64,000 bases of DNA from Desulfosporosinus sp. (GCA_020692355.1 JAIMKP010000015.1:1-64000), one strand, 5' to 3'. Counted from the first letter of the stretch, positions 34,279-43,650 are shown. The notes: a model not told the origin generated them from the letters alone. Made by a program: numbers and translations.

Positions 34279-35160
34279 ATGGGTAAAGGCATCCAGGTAG
34301 GTCTTAATGAACTGCATTATGCGTTACTAACCAAAGATGATGACACAGGGATTAGTTATTCAGCTCCCGTGAAGGTCTCTGGTGCCATTAATGCCAAGAT
34401 TACTCCGAAATCGAACAGTGAAACTCTTTTTGCCGATGATGGCCCGGCAGAAATCGCTACGGCCCTGGGTGAAATCGATGTGGAATTAGAGACAAAGGAC
34501 TTAGACCTAAACACTCAAGCAGCACTACTTGGGCATACGGTCAACGCTGGGGTCATCATGAAAAAAGCCAGCGATAATGCCCCCTATGTTGCCCTTGGTT
34601 TTAAGAGCAAGAAATCCAACGGAAAATACCGTTACGTCTGGCTTTTTAAGGGCAAGTTTATGCCGCCGGATCAGGAATACGCGACCCAGGAGGATAAACC
34701 CAAGTTTCAGACGCCTAAGATTAAAGGCTCTTTTATTCGTCGGGATAACGATCTAGCGTGGCAGGTCGTCGGCGATGAAGATGAAGTGGGCTTTATGGCG
34801 GGGGCAACGTGGTTTAATGCGGTCTTTAACGGAGTAGTGGATACGACGGCCCCGACCGTGACAGTTTCCCCGCTGGATGGTGATATTGCCGTTGCCGTCA
34901 ATGCGAACGTCGTCTGGACGTTTAGCGAGGCGATCCAAGCCAGCTTCGTCAGTGTGGGTAACTTTTGGGTCATGCAAGCGGACGGTACGATGGTGGAAGG
35001 CAGCTTAACGCTGAATACTGACCAAACCGTGGTGACTTTTGACCCGACCTTCAATCTCACAGCGGCAACGGCCTATGTGGCGGTATGCACCCAGAACGTC
35101 AAGGATATGGCGGGCAATGCCTTAGCAACCACGAGCATCACAAACTTTACCACCGCTTAA
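34279..35160 (+). CDS. Major tail (tube) protein with C-terminal Ig-like domain
   Basis: A 293-aa tail tube protein. Residues 1-190 are the phi13-type major tail protein core (VGLNELHYALLTKDDDTGIS; AEIATALGEIDVELETKDLD; VALGFKSKKSNGKYRYVWLF; GDEDEVGFMAGATWFNAVF). Residues about 195-293 are a SbsA/Big_5 Ig-like domain (DTTAPTVTVSPLDGDIAVAV; NVVWTFSEAIQ; VKDMAGNALATTSITNFTT), which would decorate the outside of the tail and may bind cell-surface sugars. ATG 34279 is chosen over 34273 by spacing from GGAGG. Confidence 0.92.
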   Translation: MGKGIQVGLNELHYALLTKDDDTGISYSAPVKVSGAINAKITPKSNSETLFADDGPAEIATALGEIDVELETKDLDLNTQAALLGHTVNAGVIMKKASDNAPYVALGFKSKKSNGKYRYVWLFKGKFMPPDQEYATQEDKPKFQTPKIKGSFIRRDNDLAWQVVGDEDEVGFMAGATWFNAVFNGVVDTTAPTVTVSPLDGDIAVAVNANVVWTFSEAIQASFVSVGNFWVMQADGTMVEGSLTLNTDQTVVTFDPTFNLTAATAYVAVCTQNVKDMAGNALATTSITNFTTA

Positions 35161-35168
35161 TTCCGGAG

Positions 35169-35195
35169 GGAGGGCTCATGGCCCTCCTATTTTCT
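35169..35195 (+). terminator. Hairpin after the tail tube gene
   Basis: GGAGGGC (35169-35175) pairs with GCCCTCC (35181-35187) and is followed by TATTTTCT. It could be a partial terminator that lowers expression of downstream tail genes relative to the tube protein. Confidence 0.5.
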
Positions 35196-35212
35196 AATGG
35201 GGAGGAATCAGG

Positions 35213-35554
35213 ATGCCCGTCAGTAATGTCATGCCTAAAAAGGTCCCGATTACCTTAGATAAAAAACGCTATCTTGTCTATGACCTGAATGCGTTGGCTG
35301 CTTTGGAAGAAACGTATGGGGCTGTGGAGCAAGCCTTTGCAGAAGTTGAGAAAGGATCTGCGAAAGCCATTCGCGCTCTCTTATGGGCAGGTCTTATTTC
35401 TGAGGATCCAGAGCTTACCCCAACCCAAGCAGGAATGCTGGTTGGACTCAGCGGACTCACGCTCGTTTCCCAAAAGATTCTCGAAGCGGTCGAGGCAGCG
35501 TTACCCGACCCAAACCTGACAGCGCTCAGTCAACTGTCCGATCAACCGGTTTAG
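35213..35554 (+). CDS. Tail assembly chaperone gpG
   Basis: A 113-aa protein (KKVPITLDKKRYLVYDLNAL; AIRALLWAGLISEDPELTPT) of the gpG-type tail chaperone group, located just before the tape measure gene as in lambda. It would coat the tape measure protein during tail assembly. A slippery site near its end allows a -1 frameshift to make a longer product. Confidence 0.85.
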   Translation: MPVSNVMPKKVPITLDKKRYLVYDLNALAALEETYGAVEQAFAEVEKGSAKAIRALLWAGLISEDPELTPTQAGMLVGLSGLTLVSQKILEAVEAALPDPNLTALSQLSDQPV

Positions 35555-35724
35555 ACTGGGCCTGGCTGTATTATTTAGGTCGCGTTGTGTTAGGTCTCGA
35601 TGAAGCAACCTTTTGGAACGCTACGTTACGCAAACTGACGGCCCTGTGGCGTCAGCATGACCGTTTTCACGCAGCCGTACCCGATGAGGAAGCGTCACCG
35701 GGTTTTATTGATCAAGTGCTCTGA
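35213..35724 (+). CDS. Tail assembly chaperone gpGT, -1 frameshift product
   Basis: CCCAAAC at 35509-35515 is a canonical slippery heptamer in the correct phase (C CCA AAC) in codons 100-101 of gpG. After a -1 shift the frame runs open to TGA 35722-35724, adding about 69 residues (GLDWAWLYYLGRVVLGLDEA, then WNATLRKLTALWRQHDR), for about 170 in total. The T part has no start of its own and resembles the second halves of Gram-positive tail chaperones. G:GT ratio control is known for lambda-like tails; frameshifting here is inferred from the site and open frame. Confidence 0.82.
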
Positions 35725-35739
35725 GGAGGTGAGGCTTAG

Positions 35740-38508
35740 GTGGCCGGGGAACAAGAGATTGGCAAACTGCTCGTCCGGGTTGGACTGGATAGTACCGGAT
35801 TTTTAAATAATGTCAGCAATATCAATCGGCAAATGCGCGTGGTGCAGGCGGAGTTCGAAAAGGCCAAAGCCTCCTTAGGGCAATACGGTTCAGTTGAGGA
35901 GCAAGAGCGGCTGAAGGCCGAGTCGCTTTCAAAGCAAATTGAACTCCAAAAACAAAAGGTCGCTGCACTTAAAGGCGCGTATGATCACTTGGTAGCGGCG
36001 AAGGGCAAGGACAGTAAGGCAACTCAAGATGTCCAAGTCCGACTCTTAAAGGCGCAGACAGAGCTTGCCAATATGACGAATGAGCTAAAGCGTAACGAAG
36101 CTGAAGTCGAAAAGGATACATCCCTATGGGCTAAGCTTTCCAAGAGTGTGCAACAGGCAGGAGAGCAAACCAAATCGGTAGGGGAGAAACTTTCATCGTC
36201 AGGAATTGGCAAGACCGTAGCCGGATTTGCTGGCGGGATTGCCGTATTCGAAGGGGCAAAGAACGCGCTGAAGGGGATTAGTGAGGCCGGGATTGGGACG
36301 AATGCAGCGCTTGAGCAAAACCGGATTGCCTTTCAGGTGCTCACCGGTTCAGCCGAGCAAGCGAAACAAACGGTCCAGGATTTGTATGAATACTCAGCCA
36401 CTACTCCCTTTGAATTTCCGGATGTATCGGAAGCTGGGCGATCCTTACAAGTCGTCGGGCTCAACGTCAAAGACACGATTAAGTGGGTAGGGGATTTAGC
36501 GGCGGCCAATCCCCAGGCCACGATTGGCGAAGTCGCCAGTGCCATTGCTCGTTTAAAGTCGGGCGACTTCGGAGAGGCCTTTGAGCGTTTGCGAGACTTC
36601 GGGATTTCCCGGGAGATGCTGACCGGTGCCGGTTTGGAGTTTGATAAAGGCGGCTCCTACAAAGGCAGCGTTGAACAAGCCTTAACAGCGGTACAGAAAA
36701 TCGTCCAGGAAAAATACGGCGGGATGGCAGACGCTCAATCGAAAACCTTTGCCGGCATGATGAGCACCTTGAAAGACAACGTGAATATGACGATCGGCAA
36801 AGTCATGGAGCCGGTGTTTAATAAGCTGAAGGAATTGATGCCGGCGATCTTGGAAAAGGTGGGTCAATTTAGTGACACTGTGGCCAAGAGTGGACTTGGT
36901 GCCGCCCTAAACACTATCCTCCCACCCGGAGTTGTTGGGACCTTTAAGGTATTGGGAGAGATCATCGCCGATTTTGCCAAAGTCGTCTTGCCGGTGCTTA
37001 AGGAGTTTTTTCTGTTCGTCTCAGCGAACGGCGAAGTGGTAAAAGCAGCTCTTATTGGCATCGCTGCTGGGTTTGCCGCCTTTAAAACCATTACCACGGT
37101 TGTTAATACGATCAATACAGTGAAAACGGCCTTTACATCACTCAATACGGTCATGAGCGCCATCGGCTTAGCCGGCAATCCAATCGGCCTGATGGTTATA
37201 GCCGTGGGAGCTTTGGCAGTTGCCGGTTATGAGCTCTATAAGCATTGGGACCCGGTGAAAGCCTGGTTTTCTGGTTTATGGGAAGGAATAAAAAGCATCT
37301 TCTCGGGAGCAATCAAGGCGATCTCAGGGTTCTTAAAGAATTGGGGGTCGCTTCTTCTCGCGGTGGCTACCGGTCCTATGGGGCTTATAGTTTATTCTGT
37401 TGCTAAGCACTGGGATCAAATCAAATCGGCGGTGTTGAGTGCAGCTGGTTCCGTAGTGACCGGTGTGAAAAATGCCTGGAACGGTTTGACGGCAACTGCC
37501 GGTAATCTCTGGGCTGGCCTAAAGACGACAACGGCGGGTGCTTGGGAGGGCATCAAAAACGAAGTGGTCGGGGCCGCTCAGTGGATGTATAACCACAACT
37601 ACTACTTCAAGAATCTTGCGGACTCAGTATCCGGCGCTTGGTTCCAGCTTCAGCAAAAGACCTCAGAGATTTGGAATGTAGTCACTCAGTTCCTAAGTAC
37701 GACTTGGGTTTCCATCCAAACTGCCGCCAGCCAAGCATGGACTGCTTTAACCAATACACTCACATCCGTATGGAAGGGTATCTCAGATAATGCCATACAG
37801 ATCTGGCAAACGCTTTCCGGCAGTCTGCAAAGCCTCTGGCAAAATCTCGTTTCAGGGCTGGAATCCTTATTTACCCCTATCGGAGATTTTCTTGCGGGAA
37901 TCTGGAACAGTATCTCAGATGTGGCGAGCTCCGTTTGGAACAACATTGCCAGTACGATCGGAAGCCTAGCCCAAAATGCTTTTAACTCGGTCACTTATAT
38001 TTTCGGGGGCTTAAGAGCGTGGTTTTCTAACTTAGCCGACGAAGCTTGGGATTGGGGGGCAAACATTATTCGCAGCCTTATTGCCGGGATTAAGGCCTTA
38101 GCGGGTCAAGTTGCAAATGCCGCCGAGGGAATCGCCAGCAAAATTGCGGCCTACTTAGGATTTCATTCGCCGACCGAAGAAGGACCGGGATCTGATGCAG
38201 ATCAGTGGATGCCCAACCTCATGAAGATGTTGACGGCAGGGATTCAAGCCGGTGCTCCTAAACTGCAGGCGCAGCTTAATAGTGTGCTGTCACCTCAGAT
38301 ACGAGGAAGAGTAAGTTTGGATAGCCTTTCCGCTCGAACTATAACTGCAGGTAGAAGTCCAGTCAACTCGGTCAGCCATTCCTATTCCTACGGCTCCCTT
38401 TTGCATGCCGAAAAAATTGTGATCGCGAATGACATGGATATCCGGGATTTGGCGTATAAGCTGGAGTTTTACCGGGGGCAGGCGGCTGCGGCGAGGGGAG
38501 GGGCGTGA
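35740..38508 (+). CDS. Tape measure protein
   Basis: A 922-aa tape measure. The first ~135 residues are coiled coil (NRQMRVVQAEFEKAKASLGQ); residues about 185-330 contain the phage tape-measure core (QNRIAFQVLTGSAEQAKQTV; YEYSATTPFEFPDVSEAGRS); hydrophobic segments follow (ALIGIAAGFAAFKTITTVV; GNPIGLMVIAVGALAVAGYE), then tryptophan-rich imperfect repeats (about 540-760, WNxI and WxxL spacing) and a C-terminus with GFHSPTEEGPGSDADQWMPN. At roughly 0.15 nm per residue the tail would be near 138 nm. GTG 35740 start with GAGGAGGTG upstream. Confidence 0.95.
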   Translation: MAGEQEIGKLLVRVGLDSTGFLNNVSNINRQMRVVQAEFEKAKASLGQYGSVEEQERLKAESLSKQIELQKQKVAALKGAYDHLVAAKGKDSKATQDVQVRLLKAQTELANMTNELKRNEAEVEKDTSLWAKLSKSVQQAGEQTKSVGEKLSSSGIGKTVAGFAGGIAVFEGAKNALKGISEAGIGTNAALEQNRIAFQVLTGSAEQAKQTVQDLYEYSATTPFEFPDVSEAGRSLQVVGLNVKDTIKWVGDLAAANPQATIGEVASAIARLKSGDFGEAFERLRDFGISREMLTGAGLEFDKGGSYKGSVEQALTAVQKIVQEKYGGMADAQSKTFAGMMSTLKDNVNMTIGKVMEPVFNKLKELMPAILEKVGQFSDTVAKSGLGAALNTILPPGVVGTFKVLGEIIADFAKVVLPVLKEFFLFVSANGEVVKAALIGIAAGFAAFKTITTVVNTINTVKTAFTSLNTVMSAIGLAGNPIGLMVIAVGALAVAGYELYKHWDPVKAWFSGLWEGIKSIFSGAIKAISGFLKNWGSLLLAVATGPMGLIVYSVAKHWDQIKSAVLSAAGSVVTGVKNAWNGLTATAGNLWAGLKTTTAGAWEGIKNEVVGAAQWMYNHNYYFKNLADSVSGAWFQLQQKTSEIWNVVTQFLSTTWVSIQTAASQAWTALTNTLTSVWKGISDNAIQIWQTLSGSLQSLWQNLVSGLESLFTPIGDFLAGIWNSISDVASSVWNNIASTIGSLAQNAFNSVTYIFGGLRAWFSNLADEAWDWGANIIRSLIAGIKALAGQVANAAEGIASKIAAYLGFHSPTEEGPGSDADQWMPNLMKMLTAGIQAGAPKLQAQLNSVLSPQIRGRVSLDSLSARTITAGRSPVNSVSHSYSYGSLLHAEKIVIANDMDIRDLAYKLEFYRGQAAAARGGA

Positions 38509-39204
38509 GTGTTCAGTTTCAACTTTCTGGGTAAGGACAGCCATGCCGATTTTGGCATTGTCATCGAAAAAAGGCCGATTATCCCTAAGCCACAGAGGAA
38601 TATTCAATATGTTGAAGTGCCGGGGAGAAGCGGCAGCCTGAAAATCGATGATGCCACTTATAAGGATATTGTCATCCCGGTTCAATGCGGTTTTAAGGAT
38701 GATAATCTTCCCGCTAAGGCCGACCGGGTCAAGGCTTGGCTGGACAGTGGGGAAGGGCCTCTAATCTTTAGCAACCAACCGGATAAATATTATCTCGCCC
38801 ATGTTTCCGATCCGGTCGATATGAGCCAAGAGCTCAAAGTGTTTGGCAAGTTCCTCGTCAATTTCAGATGCAAGCCCTTTAAGTATGACGTGACGAACGA
38901 GGCCATTACGTTAACGTCGCCTGGGATAATTACGAATCCTGGGACGGTGGCCAGCGAGCCGATTCTCGTTGTTACAGGTAACGGGAATATAACCTTAACG
39001 ATCAATGGGGCAGACATTCAGCTGACCGGGGTCAGCGGTTCCATCACCCTAGACAGTGTGTTGAAGGATGCTTACAAGGATACCCTTCTCCAAAACAATC
39101 TCATGAACGGGGACTTTCCGGTCTTAATACCGGGAGATAACCCGATCAGTTGGACGGGAGCCGTTACATCCTTACAAATCACCACGAACTGGCGGTGGTT
39201 ATAG
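38509..39204 (+). CDS. Distal tail protein (Dit)
   Basis: A 231-aa protein: MFSFNFLGKDSHADFGIVIE, KRPIIPKPQRNIQYVEVPGR, and RCKPFKYDVTNEAITL are the Dit N-terminal (SPP1 gp19.1/YomH-like) signature. The C-terminal part is a beta galectin-like domain (ILVVTGNGNITLTINGADIQ). Dit forms the hub at the tail tip. GTG 38509 directly follows the tape measure stop; the stop overlaps the next start. Confidence 0.9.
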   Translation: MFSFNFLGKDSHADFGIVIEKRPIIPKPQRNIQYVEVPGRSGSLKIDDATYKDIVIPVQCGFKDDNLPAKADRVKAWLDSGEGPLIFSNQPDKYYLAHVSDPVDMSQELKVFGKFLVNFRCKPFKYDVTNEAITLTSPGIITNPGTVASEPILVVTGNGNITLTINGADIQLTGVSGSITLDSVLKDAYKDTLLQNNLMNGDFPVLIPGDNPISWTGAVTSLQITTNWRWL

Positions 39205-41201
39205 TGATTAACCTTTACAATTCTACTGAAACGGATTTCTCGCATAACGGTCTTGTGGTCTTAAGTGACTGCAAGGCCGCTTTTGTTGAGGAAGAACTGA
39301 ACGGTAAGTATGAGCTTGAACTGGAATACCCCATCGATGGACGCGGAAAATGGGCCTATTTAGTAGAAGGGAATATCTTAAAAAACGATGGACAGTTGTT
39401 CCGGATTTATCACAAGGAAAAGACACTAACCGGGATTAAGGTGAGCGCCCGGCATATTTTCTATGATCTCCTGGACAATTTTATTGAGCGTTGCAATATT
39501 GGCAATTTGAATGCAGCCGGTGCCCTGAATGCCATACTCTCAAGCACTCAGTATGCCCATGGCTACACTTCGCTGTCCGATATCGATATCTCGAATACCT
39601 ACAGCATCGATAAGCAAAACCCCGTCGAGGTCATCCTGGGAGATAACGGAGTCGTTGCCAGGTACGGTGGCGAATTGGTACGGGATAACTTCACTCTGCG
39701 GCTTTTACAGTCTCGCGGGATGGACCGGGGAGTACTCATATCCTACGGCAAGAACGTGGTAGGCATTGAGGAAACCCTGGACATGGGGAGTGTCGTGACA
39801 AGGCTATTGCCCGTTGGTAAAGATGGCCTAATGCTTCCGGAAAAGTATCTGGATAGTACACTTCTTGGGAATTATCCGCATCCGATCGTGAGATCTGTGG
39901 AATTTCCGGATTGTACCAGTGAGGATGTTCTTAGGTCTACAGGACAGAGCTATCTCAGCCAGAATGCCTTGCCGCTTGTCAATTATTCGGTCGACTTTAT
40001 AGAGCTTTCCAAGACGGAAGAATATAAACATTACGCTATTCTGGAGACCGTTTACATGGGCGATACCGTGACAGTACGGCATTCCAAACTCAATATTGAC
40101 CTCAAGTGTAAGGCTATCCGTATCAAGAAGAACCTGCTGACGAACCGGATTGAAGAGGTGGAGCTGGGTAGTTTTAAACCGAATCTGGCATCAAGTCTAA
40201 ATACCTCAATCGCTGCGTTAAGCAGTCAGCAGGCTCAGGATAAATCTGACTTACAAGCTGCGATAGATAATGCCACGTTGCAAATTAATTCTGCGCTTGG
40301 CGGATACGTGGTGAAACGCAATGGCGAGTTACTCATCATGGATACTGAGGATATTAATACCGCCACCAAAGTCTGGCGGTGGAATGAAGGAGGGCTTGGG
40401 TATTCGGGTACTGGGTACAACGGCCCCTTTCGGACGGCGATTACGGCGGATGGGCATATCGTTGCAGACTTCGTGAATACCGGGTTACTCACAGCCGGAA
40501 TTGTTAAAACGGGGACGCTCACCAGCAAAACAGGCAAATTGAGTATTGGACTTGATGATGAAGTTCTGAATATCGGCGGGAAAATCATCTATGACGGGTC
40601 AACGGGTCAGGTTACTTTTGCGCCAACCGTTGTTTTATCCTGGGCCAATTTGCCAACGGATGTAGCCAATGTGAATGAGTTACCCAATCCAGTCACCGAT
40701 GAACATATCACGACGATTGCTAGAACGGAGATTTCAACATCAACGATTCGCGTGGATCAGCTCACCTCAAACGAGGTACAAAATCCGATTATACGGTTGT
40801 TTAACAGTGGCTCAATCGGGGCTGACGGAATTCCGAGTGATGGTAACCCTGCCATCGACGCAACGTTTAATAACCTTCAAGGGATTGGCCATGCCGTTCG
40901 CTTCAAATGGAATGATAGTAACTACCTATATATTTCTACAAATGAGGTAACGTTCTACTTTAAGGATAACGAAGGACCAGATGGAGCTCACCCGTATGTT
41001 TTGCCTGATGGATTTTATGTCGGTAGTCAGAAGGTAGGTTGTCCTCCCAAAAATACCGTTGTAACCTTTAGGGCTGACGGGACTGGGTTTGATACGAATT
41101 TGGATGGATTACCCGATAGTTGGACTTGGGTTAAAGACGGTTCGGGAAGAATCACAACCTTATCAAGTGTATCGGGCAGAATTATTACCGTTAACTATTA
41201 G
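39204..41201 (+). CDS. Phage tail endopeptidase/tail spike (Tal)
   Basis: A 665-aa protein with the prophage endopeptidase tail N-terminus (CKAAFVEEELNGKYELELEY; QLFRIYHKEKTLTGIKVSAR; HIFYDLLDNFIER; RYGGELVRDNFTLRLLQSRG). After about residue 340 the sequence changes to an IAALSSQQAQDKSDLQAAID coiled stretch and a repetitive beta-rich fibre part that probably contacts the cell wall. GTG 39204 overlaps the Dit stop. Conserved first half and fibre-like second half are the usual Tal layout. Confidence 0.88.
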   Translation: MINLYNSTETDFSHNGLVVLSDCKAAFVEEELNGKYELELEYPIDGRGKWAYLVEGNILKNDGQLFRIYHKEKTLTGIKVSARHIFYDLLDNFIERCNIGNLNAAGALNAILSSTQYAHGYTSLSDIDISNTYSIDKQNPVEVILGDNGVVARYGGELVRDNFTLRLLQSRGMDRGVLISYGKNVVGIEETLDMGSVVTRLLPVGKDGLMLPEKYLDSTLLGNYPHPIVRSVEFPDCTSEDVLRSTGQSYLSQNALPLVNYSVDFIELSKTEEYKHYAILETVYMGDTVTVRHSKLNIDLKCKAIRIKKNLLTNRIEEVELGSFKPNLASSLNTSIAALSSQQAQDKSDLQAAIDNATLQINSALGGYVVKRNGELLIMDTEDINTATKVWRWNEGGLGYSGTGYNGPFRTAITADGHIVADFVNTGLLTAGIVKTGTLTSKTGKLSIGLDDEVLNIGGKIIYDGSTGQVTFAPTVVLSWANLPTDVANVNELPNPVTDEHITTIARTEISTSTIRVDQLTSNEVQNPIIRLFNSGSIGADGIPSDGNPAIDATFNNLQGIGHAVRFKWNDSNYLYISTNEVTFYFKDNEGPDGAHPYVLPDGFYVGSQKVGCPPKNTVVTFRADGTGFDTNLDGLPDSWTWVKDGSGRITTLSSVSGRIITVNY

Positions 41202-41216
41202 GGAAGGGGTGCCTAG

Positions 41217-41582
41217 TTGAATCAGAACGATTGGAATCAGGGTTTTATTATGGGGGTCATTGCGGGTAATGGAGCGAGTTCTCCGAGAGGAGCGAGATCT
41301 TTGTTGGACGGGCTAATGAGCGTTTCGTTAACCAGAATTTATCCTTTATTTAAAATGAACTTTACTCCGCTTCCTTACTATCCCTTGATGACTAAGCTGC
41401 TAAATCCATTAAAGGCAAACCTGACTATCTTTAAGAACGCTCCATCCCTTAATAATAGTTTGCCGAATATGCTTACCCCATCTTATGTTGACTTCGTGTC
41501 TGTACTTCCGGATAAGGATAAACCTATTAGGTATTGGTCCGAACTCCTGCCGCTTGTCGTTACATTTACAAAGGTATCCTAG
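41217..41582 (+). CDS. Hypothetical tail-tip protein
   Basis: A 121-aa protein, MNQNDWNQGFIMGVIAGNGA, without recognised family; the middle is rich in proline and leucine (FTPLPYYPLMTKLLNPLKAN). TTG 41217 follows GGAAGGGG. Position between tail endopeptidase and a fibre-like gene suggests a baseplate or fibre accessory. Confidence 0.55.
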   Translation: MNQNDWNQGFIMGVIAGNGASSPRGARSLLDGLMSVSLTRIYPLFKMNFTPLPYYPLMTKLLNPLKANLTIFKNAPSLNNSLPNMLTPSYVDFVSVLPDKDKPIRYWSELLPLVVTFTKVS

Positions 41583-41596
41583 AAGAGGTGAATCAA

Positions 41597-42334
41597 ATGG
41601 CGTTAGAAAGTATAAGCATGACGACATTACAATCAACAGCTAACTGGTCTGCAGCCAACGATTTGGTTGGAAAGATAGCTGCAGCAATGCAAAATGTCCC
41701 TGAAGCGACTCTTATCAGTGACAATAATCCAAGTTCAACTACGGCAAGAGTTATCATTTATAAAATTGGGACTGCAAACCATTACATCAAGATATATTCA
41801 AAATATCAAAATCCAACTATCGGCTGCCATGTCTTGAAATTAGATGGGATCAACCCTTGCTATTCCGATGGATCATATTTTTATCAGTATCAAAACCCCT
41901 TGAATCAAGTAACGTATATTTTGCATAGTCAAAACATGTTCCTGCTGTATATGAATGGCACGATGAAAATGAGTTCGAACAATGGGTACATGGCGGTTCC
42001 TATGTATTTAAAGTTATCTGACGGTACTTGGGTTGCTCATACTGAATGCCCCTCATACTCAGATAACTATGTATACTTCAATGTTAATGATACCAGTGGT
42101 GGAGATCTCGGCGTCAGTAGGGTAGGAACTTATTTGGGTTACTATGATTATCAAGGGAACTATTTCCCGATCAAAGGTAAATACAAAATAGGTTCACAGA
42201 TCCAAGCGTTTGAACCCTTAGCTTGGTTCCAGGTTGGAGGAGCGGGTTTGTTTGATGAAACACTTTATCAGGATGCAAGCGGCAACTATTGGTTTTATTA
42301 CTACAACAGGGTTGTAACAGACAAAATCGTCTAG
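41597..42334 (+). CDS. Probable receptor-binding or tail-fibre protein
   Basis: A 245-aa beta-rich, aromatic-rich protein (YKIGTANHYIKIYSKYQNPT; GYMAVPMYLKLSDGTWVAHT; GLFDETLYQDASGNYWFYYY). No family recognised. Tyrosine-rich beta sheet next to the tail hub genes fits an adsorption protein. AGAGGTG precedes ATG 41597. It is more A+T-rich than the structural genes upstream, as is common for exchanged host-range genes. Confidence 0.55.
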   Translation: MALESISMTTLQSTANWSAANDLVGKIAAAMQNVPEATLISDNNPSSTTARVIIYKIGTANHYIKIYSKYQNPTIGCHVLKLDGINPCYSDGSYFYQYQNPLNQVTYILHSQNMFLLYMNGTMKMSSNNGYMAVPMYLKLSDGTWVAHTECPSYSDNYVYFNVNDTSGGDLGVSRVGTYLGYYDYQGNYFPIKGKYKIGSQIQAFEPLAWFQVGGAGLFDETLYQDASGNYWFYYYNRVVTDKIV

Positions 42335-42352
42335 GATTAAGGAGGGAAATCA

Positions 42353-42610
42353 ATGCTAAGTAATCTAACAAGCTATCTTGCATCAAATATTCCTGAGCTG
42401 CCTGAAGACACTGAATACAAGATTGTAGAGGGGGATGGTAACTTCCAGATAATCTTGAGTGGGCCTAGCATTGATGAACTGATGCGAATTATTTTAGATC
42501 AGGTCGATAGAGACGCCGAACATGTTGTGGTTATGGATAAGATCAGAGTTATATCGACGGTCATATCCCAAGATGACACCAGTGTAATTGTTGAACTTAA
42601 AGAGCTCTAG
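42353..42610 (+). CDS. Hypothetical small phage protein
   Basis: An 85-aa acidic protein, MLSNLTSYLASNIPELPEDT, ending in beta strands (IRVISTVISQDDTSVIVELK). AAGGAGGG lies before ATG 42353. Not recognised; its place between the fibre gene and the lysis genes is shared by many small variable proteins. Confidence 0.55.
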   Translation: MLSNLTSYLASNIPELPEDTEYKIVEGDGNFQIILSGPSIDELMRIILDQVDRDAEHVVVMDKIRVISTVISQDDTSVIVELKEL

Positions 42611-42649
42611 AAGGGATATATTTTTATTTTAAGGGAAGAGGTGGGGCAG

Positions 42650-42898
42650 TTGACCGAACTAGAAATGGCCGATTTAAAGACCCGGATTGCCGTTCTGGAG
42701 ACCAAGGGTGATGCAGCGGAAGCGAGGCTGAACTCACTGGAAATTGACGTCGGAAAAAAGTTCGACCGCCTTGAAGCAAAGCTCGATGAAGTTTTGCAGG
42801 CAGCCCGGGGGCGGCCTACTTGGACAGTCGCCTTAACCATATCCGGGCTCATGACGGTGGTTACAGGGCTTGCTGTTTATGTGGTTACGCATTATTAA
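42650..42898 (+). CDS. XhlA-like membrane-anchored lysis protein
   Basis: An 82-aa protein with a coiled-coil N-terminus (LEMADLKTRIAVLETKGDAA; VGKKFDRLEAKLDEVL) and one C-terminal membrane segment (TVALTISGLMTVVTGLAVYV). This is the layout of XhlA (haemolysin) proteins that assist holin and endolysin. TTG 42650 is preferred because GAGGTGG directly upstream is a ribosome site and includes the earlier GTG 42641. Confidence 0.78.
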   Translation: MTELEMADLKTRIAVLETKGDAAEARLNSLEIDVGKKFDRLEAKLDEVLQAARGRPTWTVALTISGLMTVVTGLAVYVVTHY

Positions 42899-42908
42899 GG
42901 AGGAAGCG

Positions 42909-43619
42909 ATGGAACTTAGACCTTGCGTGATTCAATATATCGACCTTCACCATACAGCCGGACATGAGGCAAATACGGCTCAAGTCCGGCAGGAACATCT
43001 TAATCAAGGTTGGGGCGACATCGGCTATAACGCGGTGATTGAAATGGATGGTACCGTTGGCATGGGGCGGGATATTAAATATTCAGGAGCCCATGATCCC
43101 GGAATGTCCCCGGATGGTGTTCATACCATGAATCAGGCAGCCTATGCCATTTCCCATATCGGCAATTTCATGCAGGACATTATGAGTGATGCTCAGTTTT
43201 GGCCATCTGTCCGGCTTTGCGCCCAAAAGTGTAAGGAGTTTGGCATAGTCCCCTCAAAAACAACGATCAGGCGGCATAAGGATCAATATCCGACCGATTG
43301 CCCGGGAAACAACTTTCCCTATGAACGTTATGTTAATGAGGTTATTCATTTAATGAAGGGAGATGTAATGGTGGACGAAGGAATCTTAATTTATGGCCCA
43401 GATGATTTTGTGCCAGCACGACGCTTGGCGGCAACCTTAAATAATGAGGTTGCTATTTTTATGCGCAATGAGCAGGGTATGCCTCCGGCGGCCATCAAGA
43501 CAGCTAAGCACTTGTTTGTCATCGGCGGGGGTGAGGTGAATCACCCGAACCAAACCATATTAGCTGGAGCGAATTGGTTTGCGACCGTGGCGGCGGTAGG
43601 CAAGAAACTTGGGTATTAA
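42909..43619 (+). CDS. N-acetylmuramoyl-L-alanine amidase endolysin
   Basis: A 236-aa endolysin. Residues 1-150 are an Amidase_2/PGRP zinc amidase (YIDLHHTAGHEANTAQVRQE; DIGYNAVIEMDGTVGMGRDI; zinc ligands from HHTAG, and H and D-C in RRHKDQYPTDCPG). Residues about 158-236 form a cell-wall-binding-2-like domain (LIYGPDDFVPARRLAATLNN; KHLFVIGGGEVNHPN). It cuts host peptidoglycan at lysis. AAGGAGG precedes ATG 42909. Confidence 0.92.
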   Translation: MELRPCVIQYIDLHHTAGHEANTAQVRQEHLNQGWGDIGYNAVIEMDGTVGMGRDIKYSGAHDPGMSPDGVHTMNQAAYAISHIGNFMQDIMSDAQFWPSVRLCAQKCKEFGIVPSKTTIRRHKDQYPTDCPGNNFPYERYVNEVIHLMKGDVMVDEGILIYGPDDFVPARRLAATLNNEVAIFMRNEQGMPPAAIKTAKHLFVIGGGEVNHPNQTILAGANWFATVAAVGKKLGY

Positions 43620-43650
43620 AGTAACGACGATATGATGGGAGGAATGAGTT

